Assembly (NCBI RefSeq): GCF_013618865.1
Contig: NZ_JABSOE010000014.1
Span: 1-64,000 of the forward strand
Length of the DNA stretch: 64,000 nucleotides
DNA from: Phocaeicola faecicola
Lineage (GTDB): Bacteria > Bacteroidota > Bacteroidia > Bacteroidales > Bacteroidaceae
Direction: 5' to 3'
Part shown: piece by piece, positions 37,621 to 45,231 of the stretch
How positions within the stretch are numbered: position 1 is the stretch's first letter
Layout of the letters: each line of letters opens with the position of its first letter
Translations under genes and position numbers: made by a program
The notes under the pieces: generated by a model
Database searches by the model: none
What the model saw: the letters and a program-made list of their open reading frames with translations, nothing else
Told to the model about the DNA's origin: nothing

Positions 37621-38610
37621 TCAGTAGCCGAACTTCTTCCACATGCCGGCTACCACCTCCAGGTGCTTGATTTCAGAAAGCAGCATCGGAGCAAATTTCT
37701 GGGGAGATGCACTCACCTCCTCAAACTCGAACCACTGTCCCTCCAGCAGTTCTTCTGCCATTTGAGGTGCAATGGGCAGGATGTACAGGAGGACATCTTC
37801 CAGATGGGCGCACTCCAGATGAGAAGTATGCTTCAATATCAGTCGGGGAACCTCATGTGCAGCATGAATCACCGGTTGCTGACGCGTCAGCTTCTGCATG
37901 TATTGTCCGATAAATTCCGTCGGTCCTCTGTAGATATTTTCGATGGATAGGTCCCACAATGCTTCACCTGACTCTTCTTTCTGTTTCTGAGGAGTCAGAT
38001 AAATCTTTCCTCCCGAAATCAGGGCAATCCGTATCAGGTGATTGCCGATACTCTCCTGCAGTGCCAGTCGGATTCCTACTATATTAATCAGCAGACAGAT
38101 AATGTAAATGGAAATGGGAATGCCATACATCATGATGAAAGTTCCCGTAGACGACAAATCCTGGAAATGCTTGTAGCTGACCGCCCATATTATCAGGTGT
38201 ATACCCGATAAAACGACGATAATCTTCGCCTCCAGCGTAAAGGAATGGCATTCATTCAGTTTCAGTCTCCGGTGCAGACTGAGGTATACCTCGGGGACGG
38301 TAATGTGAATGAAGGCACACACAAACAGCATCAGTTCCAGGATGGGGGTAATGCTTCCGTAGGGAATCAGCAGATAGTCGCTTGCCAGACGGACGAAGAA
38401 ACACATACCAATTCCGATGGTACCCATCAACAGGAAAAAATTAAGTTGCCGGAGCCGGATAATCCCATATACCAGCAACACCAGACTCACCAGTGCCCCG
38501 ATGCCCAACATCTGGGAATCAGGAAGAAAATGCAGTCCGATCAGTGTACCGATAATGGGAAGCAATCCCATGGAAACAATCTTGTCTTTGTACTTAAAAA
38601 GAAACTTCAT
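37621..38610 (-). CDS. hypothetical multi-pass membrane protein
   Basis: I do not recognise this family. The N-terminal ~195 residues contain about six hydrophobic helices (near 14-30, 34-50, 55-76, 85-107, 128-148 and 160-190), with short Lys/Arg-rich loops. The last ~135 residues are soluble (from LTPQKQKEESGEALWDLS), with no catalytic pattern I know, and would face the cytoplasm by the positive-inside rule. It begins with ATG 53 bp downstream of lipA on the same strand and may be in its transcript. It is likely real given its length and the regular membrane pattern. Confidence 0.7.
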   Translation of the reverse strand: MKFLFKYKDKIVSMGLLPIIGTLIGLHFLPDSQMLGIGALVSLVLLVYGIIRLRQLNFFLLMGTIGIGMCFFVRLASDYLLIPYGSITPILELMLFVCAFIHITVPEVYLSLHRRLKLNECHSFTLEAKIIVVLSGIHLIIWAVSYKHFQDLSSTGTFIMMYGIPISIYIICLLINIVGIRLALQESIGNHLIRIALISGGKIYLTPQKQKEESGEALWDLSIENIYRGPTEFIGQYMQKLTRQQPVIHAAHEVPRLILKHTSHLECAHLEDVLLYILPIAPQMAEELLEGQWFEFEEVSASPQKFAPMLLSEIKHLEVVAGMWKKFGY

Positions 38611-38663
38611 ACGCGTTATAAGAGAACTTCATACATTTGAAACAACGTGGAATGTGATTTTGT

Positions 38664-39515
38664 TCACCCTTTGCGGATATGTTTTTCCGCATGGTAAGAC
38701 GAGCGCACCAGCGGTCCGCTTTCAACAATGGAAAACCCTTTCTGCTTTCCCGTCTGCTGATACCGGGCAAACTGTTCCGGAGTGACGTATTCGGCTACGG
38801 GGAAGTGTTTCCGGCTCGGTTGCAGATACTGTCCGATGGTCAGGACCTCACAGCCGCAGCTTCTCAGGTCGTCCATGGTTTCCTCCACTTCCTCCGGAGT
38901 TTCGCCCAGGCCCACCATGATGCCCGACTTCGCAGTGATTCCTCCCTCGTGAATCATCCGTATCACCTCCAGGCTCCGGTCGTAGGTAGCTACGCTCCGT
39001 ACCAGCGGAGTCATTCGCCGCACTGTCTCCAGGTTGTGTGAAATGATATCAGGGGCCGTCGCAATGATTTTCTCCACCAGTTCCTTTCTTCCCTGAAAGT
39101 CAGGAATCAGCACCTCCAGTGTGGTATTCGGATTCTCCTGCTTGATGCAGCGGATAGTCTCTGCCCAATGTTCCGCACCCAGGTCCTCCAGGTCATCCCG
39201 GTCCACCGAAGTCACCACCGCATGATCCAGTTTCATCAGCCGGATAGACTCAGCCACCCGTGCCGGCTCTTCCGGGTCCAGCGGCAGCGGTTTGCCGCTC
39301 AGTGTATTACAGAACTTGCACGACCGCGTACAAATTGCTCCGGCAATCATGAACGTAGCCGTTCCCTTTCCCCAGCATTCTCCCAGATTCGGACAACGTC
39401 CGCTGCTGCATATCGTATGCAACTTATGCGTGTCTACAATCCGTTTCGTATCGGTATACCGCTCATTGGTACCGATCTTGATTTTCAGCCATTCCGGTTT
39501 TTTTACGTGTTCCAT
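38664..39515 (-). CDS. lipA: lipoyl synthase LipA
   Basis: A radical SAM enzyme with both iron-sulfur sites visible: CSSGRCPNLGEC for the auxiliary cluster and CTRSCKFC (C-x3-C-x2-C) for the SAM cluster. The ending RSSYHAEKHIRKG is typical. It inserts two sulfurs into octanoyl groups on 2-oxoacid dehydrogenases and the glycine cleavage system. I start at ATG 39515 (MEHVKKPEWL), giving 283 residues. The longer frame from a TTG at 39548 would run into the upstream terminator. It lies downstream of the DPP IV gene but after that gene's terminator. Confidence 0.95.
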   Translation of the reverse strand: MEHVKKPEWLKIKIGTNERYTDTKRIVDTHKLHTICSSGRCPNLGECWGKGTATFMIAGAICTRSCKFCNTLSGKPLPLDPEEPARVAESIRLMKLDHAVVTSVDRDDLEDLGAEHWAETIRCIKQENPNTTLEVLIPDFQGRKELVEKIIATAPDIISHNLETVRRMTPLVRSVATYDRSLEVIRMIHEGGITAKSGIMVGLGETPEEVEETMDDLRSCGCEVLTIGQYLQPSRKHFPVAEYVTPEQFARYQQTGKQKGFSIVESGPLVRSSYHAEKHIRKG

Positions 39516-39536
39516 GTCATTTACCTCAAGGTCAAT

Positions 39537-39588
39537 ATAAAAAGACAACAGCCGTCAGCAGGGCAGAGCCTGCTGTGGCGGCTGTTGT
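39537..39588 (-). terminator. rho-independent terminator of the DPP IV gene
   Basis: On the minus strand ACAACAGCCG...AGCAGG pairs with CCTGCT...CGGCTGTTGT and is followed by CTTTTTATA. Confidence 0.8.
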
Positions 39589-39596
39589 AATGAGTT

Positions 39597-41798
39597 TTAT
39601 AAGTTTTCTATAAAGAAGTTGGCTACCCGGTTCATCAGGTGATTGCGGGTATTTCCCCCGAAGATACTGTGATTGCGGTTGGTATAAATCTGCATGTCAA
39701 ACTGAATGCCTGCCTGTACCAGCGCCTCACTGTATTCCGTACAGTTCTGATAATGTACGTTGTCATCGGCCGTACCGTGAATCAGCAGCAGTTTTCCCTG
39801 CAATTTCGGAGCCCTCAGAATAGCCGATCCCGCATTGTATCCGTCACCGTTTTCCTTAGGAGTACGCATGAACCGTTCGGTATACACCGTATCGTAGAAA
39901 CGCCAGTCGCTCGGAGCCGCAATGGCCACACCCGCCTTGAAAGCCGGAGTTCCCTCACTCATGGACATCAGCGTATTGTATCCGCCGAAGCTCCATCCCC
40001 AGATACCGATGCGTTTTCCGTCGACATAAGGCAGTGTACCCAGATACTTCGCAGCCTCTACCTGGTCGTGCGATTCCTTGACTCCCAGGAACTGATACGT
40101 ACATTTCTCGAAAGCCGCTCCGCGTCCTCCGGTACCCCGTCCGTCTACGCATACCATGATGTAGCCCCTGTCGCACATGTAGGCTTCGAACATACCTCCG
40201 TCACCGAAACTTCCGATGCCCCACTTGTCGAGTACCTGCTGCGAACCCGGTCCGCTGTACTGATGCATGATTATCGGATACTTGCGCGACGGATCGAAAT
40301 TGGCCGGTTTCATCATCCATCCGTTCAGTTCCACTCCCTCGGTCGTACGGAAGGTGAAGAACTCTTTCACCGGCATGTTCAGCTGAGCCACTTTCGCCTT
40401 GAAAGCCGCATTGTCCAGCAGCGTAGTCAGCTCCTTGCCCCGGTTGTCATTGATGGTGATGAGGGTAGGCGTGTTCATGCTGGAATACGTATTGATGTAA
40501 TAGGCCTGGTTGGCACTGAAAATAGCCTGGTTGGTACCGGTGCGCGATGACAGTTTCGTCTTCTTTCCCTTCGCGTCAATCTTGTAGATGGCGCTGCGCA
40601 GCGGACTCTCCTCGTTGCTCCGGTAGTAGAACGTATTGGTCTGCTGGTTCCATCCCAGGAATTCCTGTACCTCAAACTCCCCGCGGGTAATCTGGCGTAC
40701 CAGGTTTCCTCCTATCGTATACAGATACAGGTGGTTGTATCCGTCGCGTTCGCTCATCATCACAATGTTTTCCGGATAGAAAGCAATGTCACTGTATGCC
40801 TGCTCCTTGATATACTGTTCCGATTCGTCACGGATTGCCAGCTTGCACAGACTGCTTCTGGGGTTTGCCATATAGATATCCAGGCGGTTCTGATGACGGT
40901 TCAGGGTCATGATGGCCAGTTTTTCCGGATCGGAAGTAAACTTGATGCGAGGGATGTAGCCGTCTGCATCAAGCGGAAGGTCCATCTTGCGGGTTACGCG
41001 AGTCTTGATGTCGAAAGTATGCACGCTCACCTTCGAATTCACTTCGCCTGCCTTCGGATACTTGTATTCATAAAATCCCGGATATGTCTGATATTCACTC
41101 CGTTCGGGAGCCATACCCTTGTACCACGGGAAGCGGAACATCGGCACTTCGCTCTCGTCGAAGCGGATGTAAGCCAGCATCTTGCTGTCGGCACTGAAGT
41201 CGAAGGCACAGTTGAAGCCGAACTCTTCTTCATACACCCAGTCAGGAATACCGTTCAATACCTTGTTGTACTCTCCGTCCTTGGTCACCTGCGATTCACT
41301 GTTGCCGAAGAGCAGCTTTACCAGGAAGATGTTGTTGTTGCGTACGAAGGCAATCTGGAAGCCGTCGGGCGAGAACTGCGGCACCTGCTGCGGACCGTTT
41401 TCCGACAGCGGAGTCAGCCGGTTGTTCTTGACATTGAAAATATAATATTCGGCCGTAAACGAGCGCCGGTAAATCGGTTTCGTCTTTGTCTGAATCAGAA
41501 TCTGCTTTTCGTCGGGCGACATGATATAGTCGTCGAACGACTTCAGTGAATAATCACGCGCAGTGGTCACGTCGAACAGTGTGCTCACCTCCTTGCCGGT
41601 CTTGAAAGAATACTTTACGATACGCTTTCTGTCGGCACTGATCTGTGTGTAGTGCTCTCCGTCGAGCATCGGTTTGATGCCGTAGATATTTTCTGCCCTG
41701 TATGCCCCGTCGGCTATCTGCTTCAAGGTGACATTCTGTCCGGCATGCAGCCCCAGGACAAAGGTCAGTAAACAAAGGAATGCAAGAATCTTTTTCAT
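39597..41798 (-). CDS. dipeptidyl peptidase IV (S9 family)
   Basis: A signal peptide (MKKILAFLCLL, ending HAGQ) leads into an eight-bladed propeller with DWVYEEEFGF, the Glu pair that binds the substrate N-terminus. The alpha/beta-hydrolase domain has Ser603 in GWSFGG, the Asp in HGTADDNVHYQN and the His in NRNHSIFGG. It removes X-Pro or X-Ala dipeptides from peptides in the periplasm or on the surface, in keeping with peptide use by this organism. I begin at ATG 41798, since a longer frame to 41921 would place a hydrophobic tail before the signal. Length (733) fits the family. Confidence 0.95.
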   Translation of the reverse strand: MKKILAFLCLLTFVLGLHAGQNVTLKQIADGAYRAENIYGIKPMLDGEHYTQISADRKRIVKYSFKTGKEVSTLFDVTTARDYSLKSFDDYIMSPDEKQILIQTKTKPIYRRSFTAEYYIFNVKNNRLTPLSENGPQQVPQFSPDGFQIAFVRNNNIFLVKLLFGNSESQVTKDGEYNKVLNGIPDWVYEEEFGFNCAFDFSADSKMLAYIRFDESEVPMFRFPWYKGMAPERSEYQTYPGFYEYKYPKAGEVNSKVSVHTFDIKTRVTRKMDLPLDADGYIPRIKFTSDPEKLAIMTLNRHQNRLDIYMANPRSSLCKLAIRDESEQYIKEQAYSDIAFYPENIVMMSERDGYNHLYLYTIGGNLVRQITRGEFEVQEFLGWNQQTNTFYYRSNEESPLRSAIYKIDAKGKKTKLSSRTGTNQAIFSANQAYYINTYSSMNTPTLITINDNRGKELTTLLDNAAFKAKVAQLNMPVKEFFTFRTTEGVELNGWMMKPANFDPSRKYPIIMHQYSGPGSQQVLDKWGIGSFGDGGMFEAYMCDRGYIMVCVDGRGTGGRGAAFEKCTYQFLGVKESHDQVEAAKYLGTLPYVDGKRIGIWGWSFGGYNTLMSMSEGTPAFKAGVAIAAPSDWRFYDTVYTERFMRTPKENGDGYNAGSAILRAPKLQGKLLLIHGTADDNVHYQNCTEYSEALVQAGIQFDMQIYTNRNHSIFGGNTRNHLMNRVANFFIENL

Positions 41799-41845
41799 TA
41801 TTCGATATACTTTGGTAATATAAATTAATTGTTTTCCGATTATTA

Positions 41846-41853
41846 CAAAGGTA
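41846..41853 (-). promoter_or_regulatory. -7 element of the DPP IV gene
   Basis: On the minus strand TACCTTTG fits TAnnTTTG, 48 bp before the ATG. No clear -33 TTG is seen. Confidence 0.45.
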
Positions 41854-42106
41854 TATAAAAATGTATGATATGTAAAAGAAAGCTCGCAACTTGTTTGCGG
41901 GTTTTTAAGAAACGGTAGCACAACCGCCTCGGAAATGCAGATTTTTACTGAATATCTTCTGCATAAATATTTATCAGATTTTACTGTTTTTTAGCATATC
42001 CCGGTTTTCGTCTAACAGATAATAAGTGAAGATGCGGGTGATTTTGAAAACTGAAAGCACGTAATTTTTTCCTGCATATCACGATGATTTATTCTCGAAA
42101 TGGCAG

Positions 42107-42114
42107 TAATTTTG
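42107..42114 (+). promoter_or_regulatory. -7 element upstream of the split lysO genes
   Basis: TAATTTTG fits the consensus. Transcription from it would give a leader of about 165 nt before the first lysO ATG. The rest of 41854-42106 is AT-rich and shows nothing I can name. Confidence 0.4.
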
Positions 42115-42157
42115 CCGCGTTTTTGAACCCCATGTAGTATTATAGCAGTAGAGTAGA

Positions 42158-42208
42158 ATGAAAAAAATTTTATCCATCCGTTCATGGAATTTTATTAATG
42201 TGCCCTAG
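42158..42208 (+). CDS. possible 16-residue leader peptide before lysO
   Basis: ATG at 42158 opens a frame of 16 codons beginning Met-Lys-Lys and stopping at TAG 42206, inside the long lysO leader. It contains two Lys codons. CGGAACCTG and a T run follow. A leader peptide that senses lysine would fit the context, but two Lys codons are few and the frame may be chance. Confidence 0.2.
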   Translation: MKKILSIRSWNFINVP

Positions 42209-42286
42209 GCCTCGGAACCTGTTTTTTATTTGATTGCGTTCTTTATTTTATTTTCATTAAACAAGTTTCAAGGGGATAGTTTTTTT

Positions 42287-42565
42287 ATGTATATTTTTAT
42301 TTCAATCATGCTGTGTGGAGCAGTAATCGGTTATTTCGTCCGTGACAGAAAATCAGTGCAGAAGACAGGCACTGTCATTCAGGTAGTAGTGTGCGCATTG
42401 CTTTATATGTTGGGTTTGTCCATTGGTTCCAACCGTTTTCTGATCGACCATCTCAGCTATTTCTGCGGTCAGGCCGCTTTCATCGCTTTCATGAGTCTCA
42501 CAGGCAGTCTGTTGGCTTCCTGGCTGGTGTTTCACACATTTTTCAGAAAGGAGAAGAACTCATGA
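42287..42565 (+). CDS. LysO N-terminal half (lysine exporter subunit)
   Basis: This 92-residue protein has about three hydrophobic helices and corresponds to the N-terminal part of the LysO/YbjE (DUF340) lysine exporter, including VVCALLYMLGLSIGSN. I begin at ATG 42287 (MYIFISIM); a longer frame from 42230 has no support. Its TGA overlaps the ATG of the next gene (ATGA at 42562-42565), so the two halves are translationally coupled. In E. coli LysO is one polypeptide, and in many Bacteroidetes it is split like this. Together they should export L-lysine or toxic analogues through the inner membrane. Confidence 0.75.
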   Translation: MYIFISIMLCGAVIGYFVRDRKSVQKTGTVIQVVVCALLYMLGLSIGSNRFLIDHLSYFCGQAAFIAFMSLTGSLLASWLVFHTFFRKEKNS

Positions 42566-43182
42566 AAGGAAGTCTGCTGATTTTGGTCTGCTTTATCCTG
42601 GGTTGTCTGAGCGGATGTTATCACGAGGCCGGATTTGATGTTCATGCCATTTCGGTCATCATATTGTATGTGCTGATGCTGCTGATTGGTATCAGCCTGG
42701 GCAGCAACCGGGAGATTGGGCATTTTGCCTCACGTTTTTCGTTTAAGATGCTGCTGGTGCCGGTGGCTACGGTGAGTGGTACTTTCCTGTTCTCGGCTCT
42801 GGCCGGACTGGTGCTGAGCCAGTGGAGCGTGTTCGACTGCATGGCGGTGGGCAGCGGTTTTGCCTATTATTCGCTTTCTTCGGTACTGATTACCCAGCTC
42901 AAGGAGCCCAGCCTGGGCATGCAGCTGGCTACGGAACTGGGAACCATTGCCTTGCTGGCCAATATCTTCCGCGAGATGACGGCCTTGCTGGGGGCCCCGG
43001 TAATCTGCAAGCTGTTCGGACGTTTTGCTCCGATTTCGGCGGCAGGGGTGACTTCTACCGACTTGCTGTTGCCTTCCATTTCCAGGTATTCGGGTCAGGA
43101 GATGATTCCGATTGCCGTGATTCACGGACTGCTGATTAATGTCAGCGTACCGTTCTTCGTGTCTTTTTTCTGCCGGATGTAA
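42562..43182 (+). CDS. lysO: LysO family transporter, C-terminal half
   Basis: The 206-residue protein has five to seven membrane helices and the core of the LysO family: VLMLLIGISLGSNREIG, GSGFAYYSLSSVLIT and ATELGTIALLANIFREM, including acidic Glu residues in helices that are needed for transport in E. coli LysO. The ISIG-type motif is repeated in the first gene, consistent with a divided exporter. It is coupled to that gene by a four-base overlap. The 22-bp repeat array starts about 50 bp after its stop. Confidence 0.82.
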   Translation: MKGSLLILVCFILGCLSGCYHEAGFDVHAISVIILYVLMLLIGISLGSNREIGHFASRFSFKMLLVPVATVSGTFLFSALAGLVLSQWSVFDCMAVGSGFAYYSLSSVLITQLKEPSLGMQLATELGTIALLANIFREMTALLGAPVICKLFGRFAPISAAGVTSTDLLLPSISRYSGQEMIPIAVIHGLLINVSVPFFVSFFCRM

Positions 43183-43228
43183 GAAAGATCCGGAAAGACG
43201 GGCAGAGGATTGTCTGAATGTAAAAAGG

Positions 43229-43322
43229 AAGTGTTCCACTTCCGGTGCGGGGTTGTCCGACCTTCGTACGCGGGTTGTATCACCTTGCGGCGCAGGTCGG
43301 ACAACTTGCATATGGGGGTTGG
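43229..43322. repeat. array of degenerate 22-bp tandem units, copy 2
   Basis: Full units lie at 43251-43272, 43273-43294 and 43295-43316, followed by GGTTGG at 43317-43322, and a weaker unit precedes at 43229-43250. Unit length, number, order of parts and the final GGTTGG stub all match the array at 24054-24147. Unit 1 here (GGTTGTCCGACCTTCGTACG) is close to the consensus of both loci. The outer sequences of the two loci differ. Function unknown. Confidence 0.7.
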
Positions 43323-43413
43323 AAGAAATATTTCCGGCGAAACATGAACCTGTCGTTGTCATCGGACAAATCTTTAAGCGGGTGCGTTCTTCGTGTTCCT
43401 GCAGGGGGACCGC

Positions 43414-43448
43414 ATAAAAAAATCCCCGGAGAAGCTCTCCGGGGATTT
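43414..43448 (-). terminator. rho-independent terminator of gdhA
   Basis: On the minus strand AATCCCCGGAGA pairs with TCTCCGGGGATT and is followed by a T run. The stem is symmetric and could also stop transcription from lysO. Confidence 0.88.
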
Positions 43449-43474
43449 TCTGTTTATGTATCAATCAGTTTGTG

Positions 43475-44809
43475 TTATACGATACCCTGTGCCATCATGG
43501 CTTTAGCCACCTTCATAAAGCCGGCTACGTTGGCACCCTTCACATAGTTGATGTATCCGTCAGGCTCTGTACCATACTGTACACAAGCTTCGTGGATATT
43601 CTTCATGATGCTCTTCAGCTTTTCGTCCACTTCTTCCTGGCTCCAGCTCAGTTTGATAGAGTTCTGTGTCATTTCCAGTCCTGATACAGATACACCACCT
43701 GCGTTGGCAGCCTTTCCCGGAGCGTACAGGATCTTTGCTTCCTGGAATACGCGGATAGCTTCCGGAGTAGAAGGCATGTTGGCTCCTTCCGATACAGCGA
43801 TGACTCCGTTGGCAATCAGTGCTTTTGCATCGTCACCATTGATTTCATTCTGTGTAGCCGAAGGCAAAGCGATGTCGGCTTTTTCGTTCCATGGACGAGC
43901 GCCTGCCACGTACTTGCAGCCATATTTTTCTGCATATTCACGGATACGTCCGCGGTACAGGTTCTTCAGTTCCATGATATAATCGAGTTTCTCGCGGTCG
44001 ATACCGTCCGGATCGTAGATATATCCGTCTGAGTCTGACATGGTAACTACCTTTGCACCCAGTTCAATCAGTTTTTCTACTGTATACTGAGCCACGTTAC
44101 CCGAACCGGATACCAGACAAGTCTTTCCGGCGATGTCAATCTGGCGGGTTTTCAGCATTTCCAGCAAGAAATAAATGTTACCGTATCCGGTAGCTTCCGG
44201 ACGAATCAGTGAACCACCGAATTCACGTCCTTTACCTGTCAATACACCTGTAAATTCATGAGCCAGTTTTTTGTACATACCGAACATGAAACCTACTTCG
44301 CGTCCGCCTACACCGATATCTCCGGCAGGTACGTCGGTTTCAGGACCGATGTGACGCCACAATTCCAGCATGAATGCCTGGCAGAAACGCATTACTTCTG
44401 CGTTAGATTTACCGCGTGGAGAGAAGTCTGAACCACCTTTACCACCACCCATCGGAAGTGTAGTCAGCGAGTTCTTGAAAGTCTGTTCGAAAGCAAGGAA
44501 CTTCAGGATGCTCAGGTTTACAGAACTGTGGAAGCGGATACCTCCTTTATACGGGCCGATGGCGTTGTTGTGCTGTACACGATATCCCATGTTGGTCTGG
44601 ATATTTCCTTTGTCGTCCATCCAGGTTACGCGGAACTGGAATACACGGTCAGGAATACACAAACGTTCAATCAGGTTGACTTTGTCAAATTCCGGATGCT
44701 TGTTGTACTCTTCTTCAATGGTACTCAACACTTCTTCTACTGCCTGATGGTATTCAGGTTCATTCGGAAATCTTCTTTTCAGATCTTCCAGTACTTTTGC
44801 TGCATTCAT
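43475..44809 (-). CDS. gdhA: glutamate dehydrogenase, NADP-type
   Basis: The hexameric type I enzyme is recognised by GYRVQHNNAIGPYKGGIRFH, the catalytic Lys in LPMGGGKGGSDF, and the Rossmann region LVSGSGNVAQYTVEKL. It interconverts glutamate with 2-oxoglutarate and ammonia and is a main route of ammonia assimilation in gut Bacteroides. Length (444) is normal. A clear promoter lies ~65 bp upstream. GC-preferring, highly expressed codons suggest an abundant protein. Confidence 0.95.
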   Translation of the reverse strand: MNAAKVLEDLKRRFPNEPEYHQAVEEVLSTIEEEYNKHPEFDKVNLIERLCIPDRVFQFRVTWMDDKGNIQTNMGYRVQHNNAIGPYKGGIRFHSSVNLSILKFLAFEQTFKNSLTTLPMGGGKGGSDFSPRGKSNAEVMRFCQAFMLELWRHIGPETDVPAGDIGVGGREVGFMFGMYKKLAHEFTGVLTGKGREFGGSLIRPEATGYGNIYFLLEMLKTRQIDIAGKTCLVSGSGNVAQYTVEKLIELGAKVVTMSDSDGYIYDPDGIDREKLDYIMELKNLYRGRIREYAEKYGCKYVAGARPWNEKADIALPSATQNEINGDDAKALIANGVIAVSEGANMPSTPEAIRVFQEAKILYAPGKAANAGGVSVSGLEMTQNSIKLSWSQEEVDEKLKSIMKNIHEACVQYGTEPDGYINYVKGANVAGFMKVAKAMMAQGIV

Positions 44810-44873
44810 AATAAAAAGAATTATCGATCTAATTATTGATTTGGTTTATTTCTTTTGTATTGTATTGACGTGA

Positions 44874-44904
44874 CAAAAGTATAGATATAATTTTATTTAT
44901 GCAA
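44874..44904 (-). promoter_or_regulatory. promoter of gdhA
   Basis: On the minus strand TTG at 44904-44902 and TACTTTTG at 44881-44874 are separated by 20 bp, a good match. The start would be near 44867, leaving a leader of about 58 nt. Confidence 0.6.
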
Positions 44905-44974
44905 CATTTTATAGGAGAAATCGTTATAAATATATCAAAAAAATATATTGTTGCACGAAAAGCGGTTGAAGTGT

Positions 44975-45154
44975 TTATTTTTGTCTTTGTCGTATGCTCT
45001 TGATGACAGGGATAAATACCAGGGCACCAGACAACAAAATGGTGACAATGAGCGGTCCGTCGATGCGGGGCGAGGAGGTGAGTACCAGGAAGCAAAGGGC
45101 TGCCCAGCAGAGGGTAAGCACGATGCACTGGGATTGGGTCAGTGGTTTTTTCAT
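44975..45154 (-). CDS. small two-helix membrane protein, 59 residues
   Basis: An ATG at 45154 opens a 59-codon frame ending at TAA 44977-44975. The product starts MKKPLTQSQC, has two hydrophobic helices (about 10-26 and 34-49) joined by SSPRIDGP, and ends in a basic tail SIRQRQK, a pattern expected of a real small membrane protein. It lies between gdhA and maeB on their strand, 17 bp after the maeB terminator and well before the gdhA promoter. It may be read from leakage through that terminator or from its own promoter, which I could not see. The antisense frame lacks this order. Function is unknown. Confidence 0.6.
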   Translation of the reverse strand: MKKPLTQSQCIVLTLCWAALCFLVLTSSPRIDGPLIVTILLSGALVFIPVIKSIRQRQK

Positions 45155-45170
45155 AACAGGATTTTATCGG

Positions 45171-45220
45171 ATAAAAAAATGACCAGACACCGTAGGAGCG
45201 GGTCGCTGCGGTGTCTGGTC
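45171..45220 (-). terminator. rho-independent terminator of maeB
   Basis: On the minus strand GACCAGACACCG pairs with CGGTGTCTGGTC around a ~16-nt loop and runs into ATTTTTTTAT. Confidence 0.88.
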
Positions 45221-45231
45221 GTCAGGATAGA

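Noticed and set aside
41854-42286. Lysine riboswitch upstream of lysO
   Set aside because: I could not find the paired helices or loop motifs of the L box; only the small frame at 42158 was worth noting.
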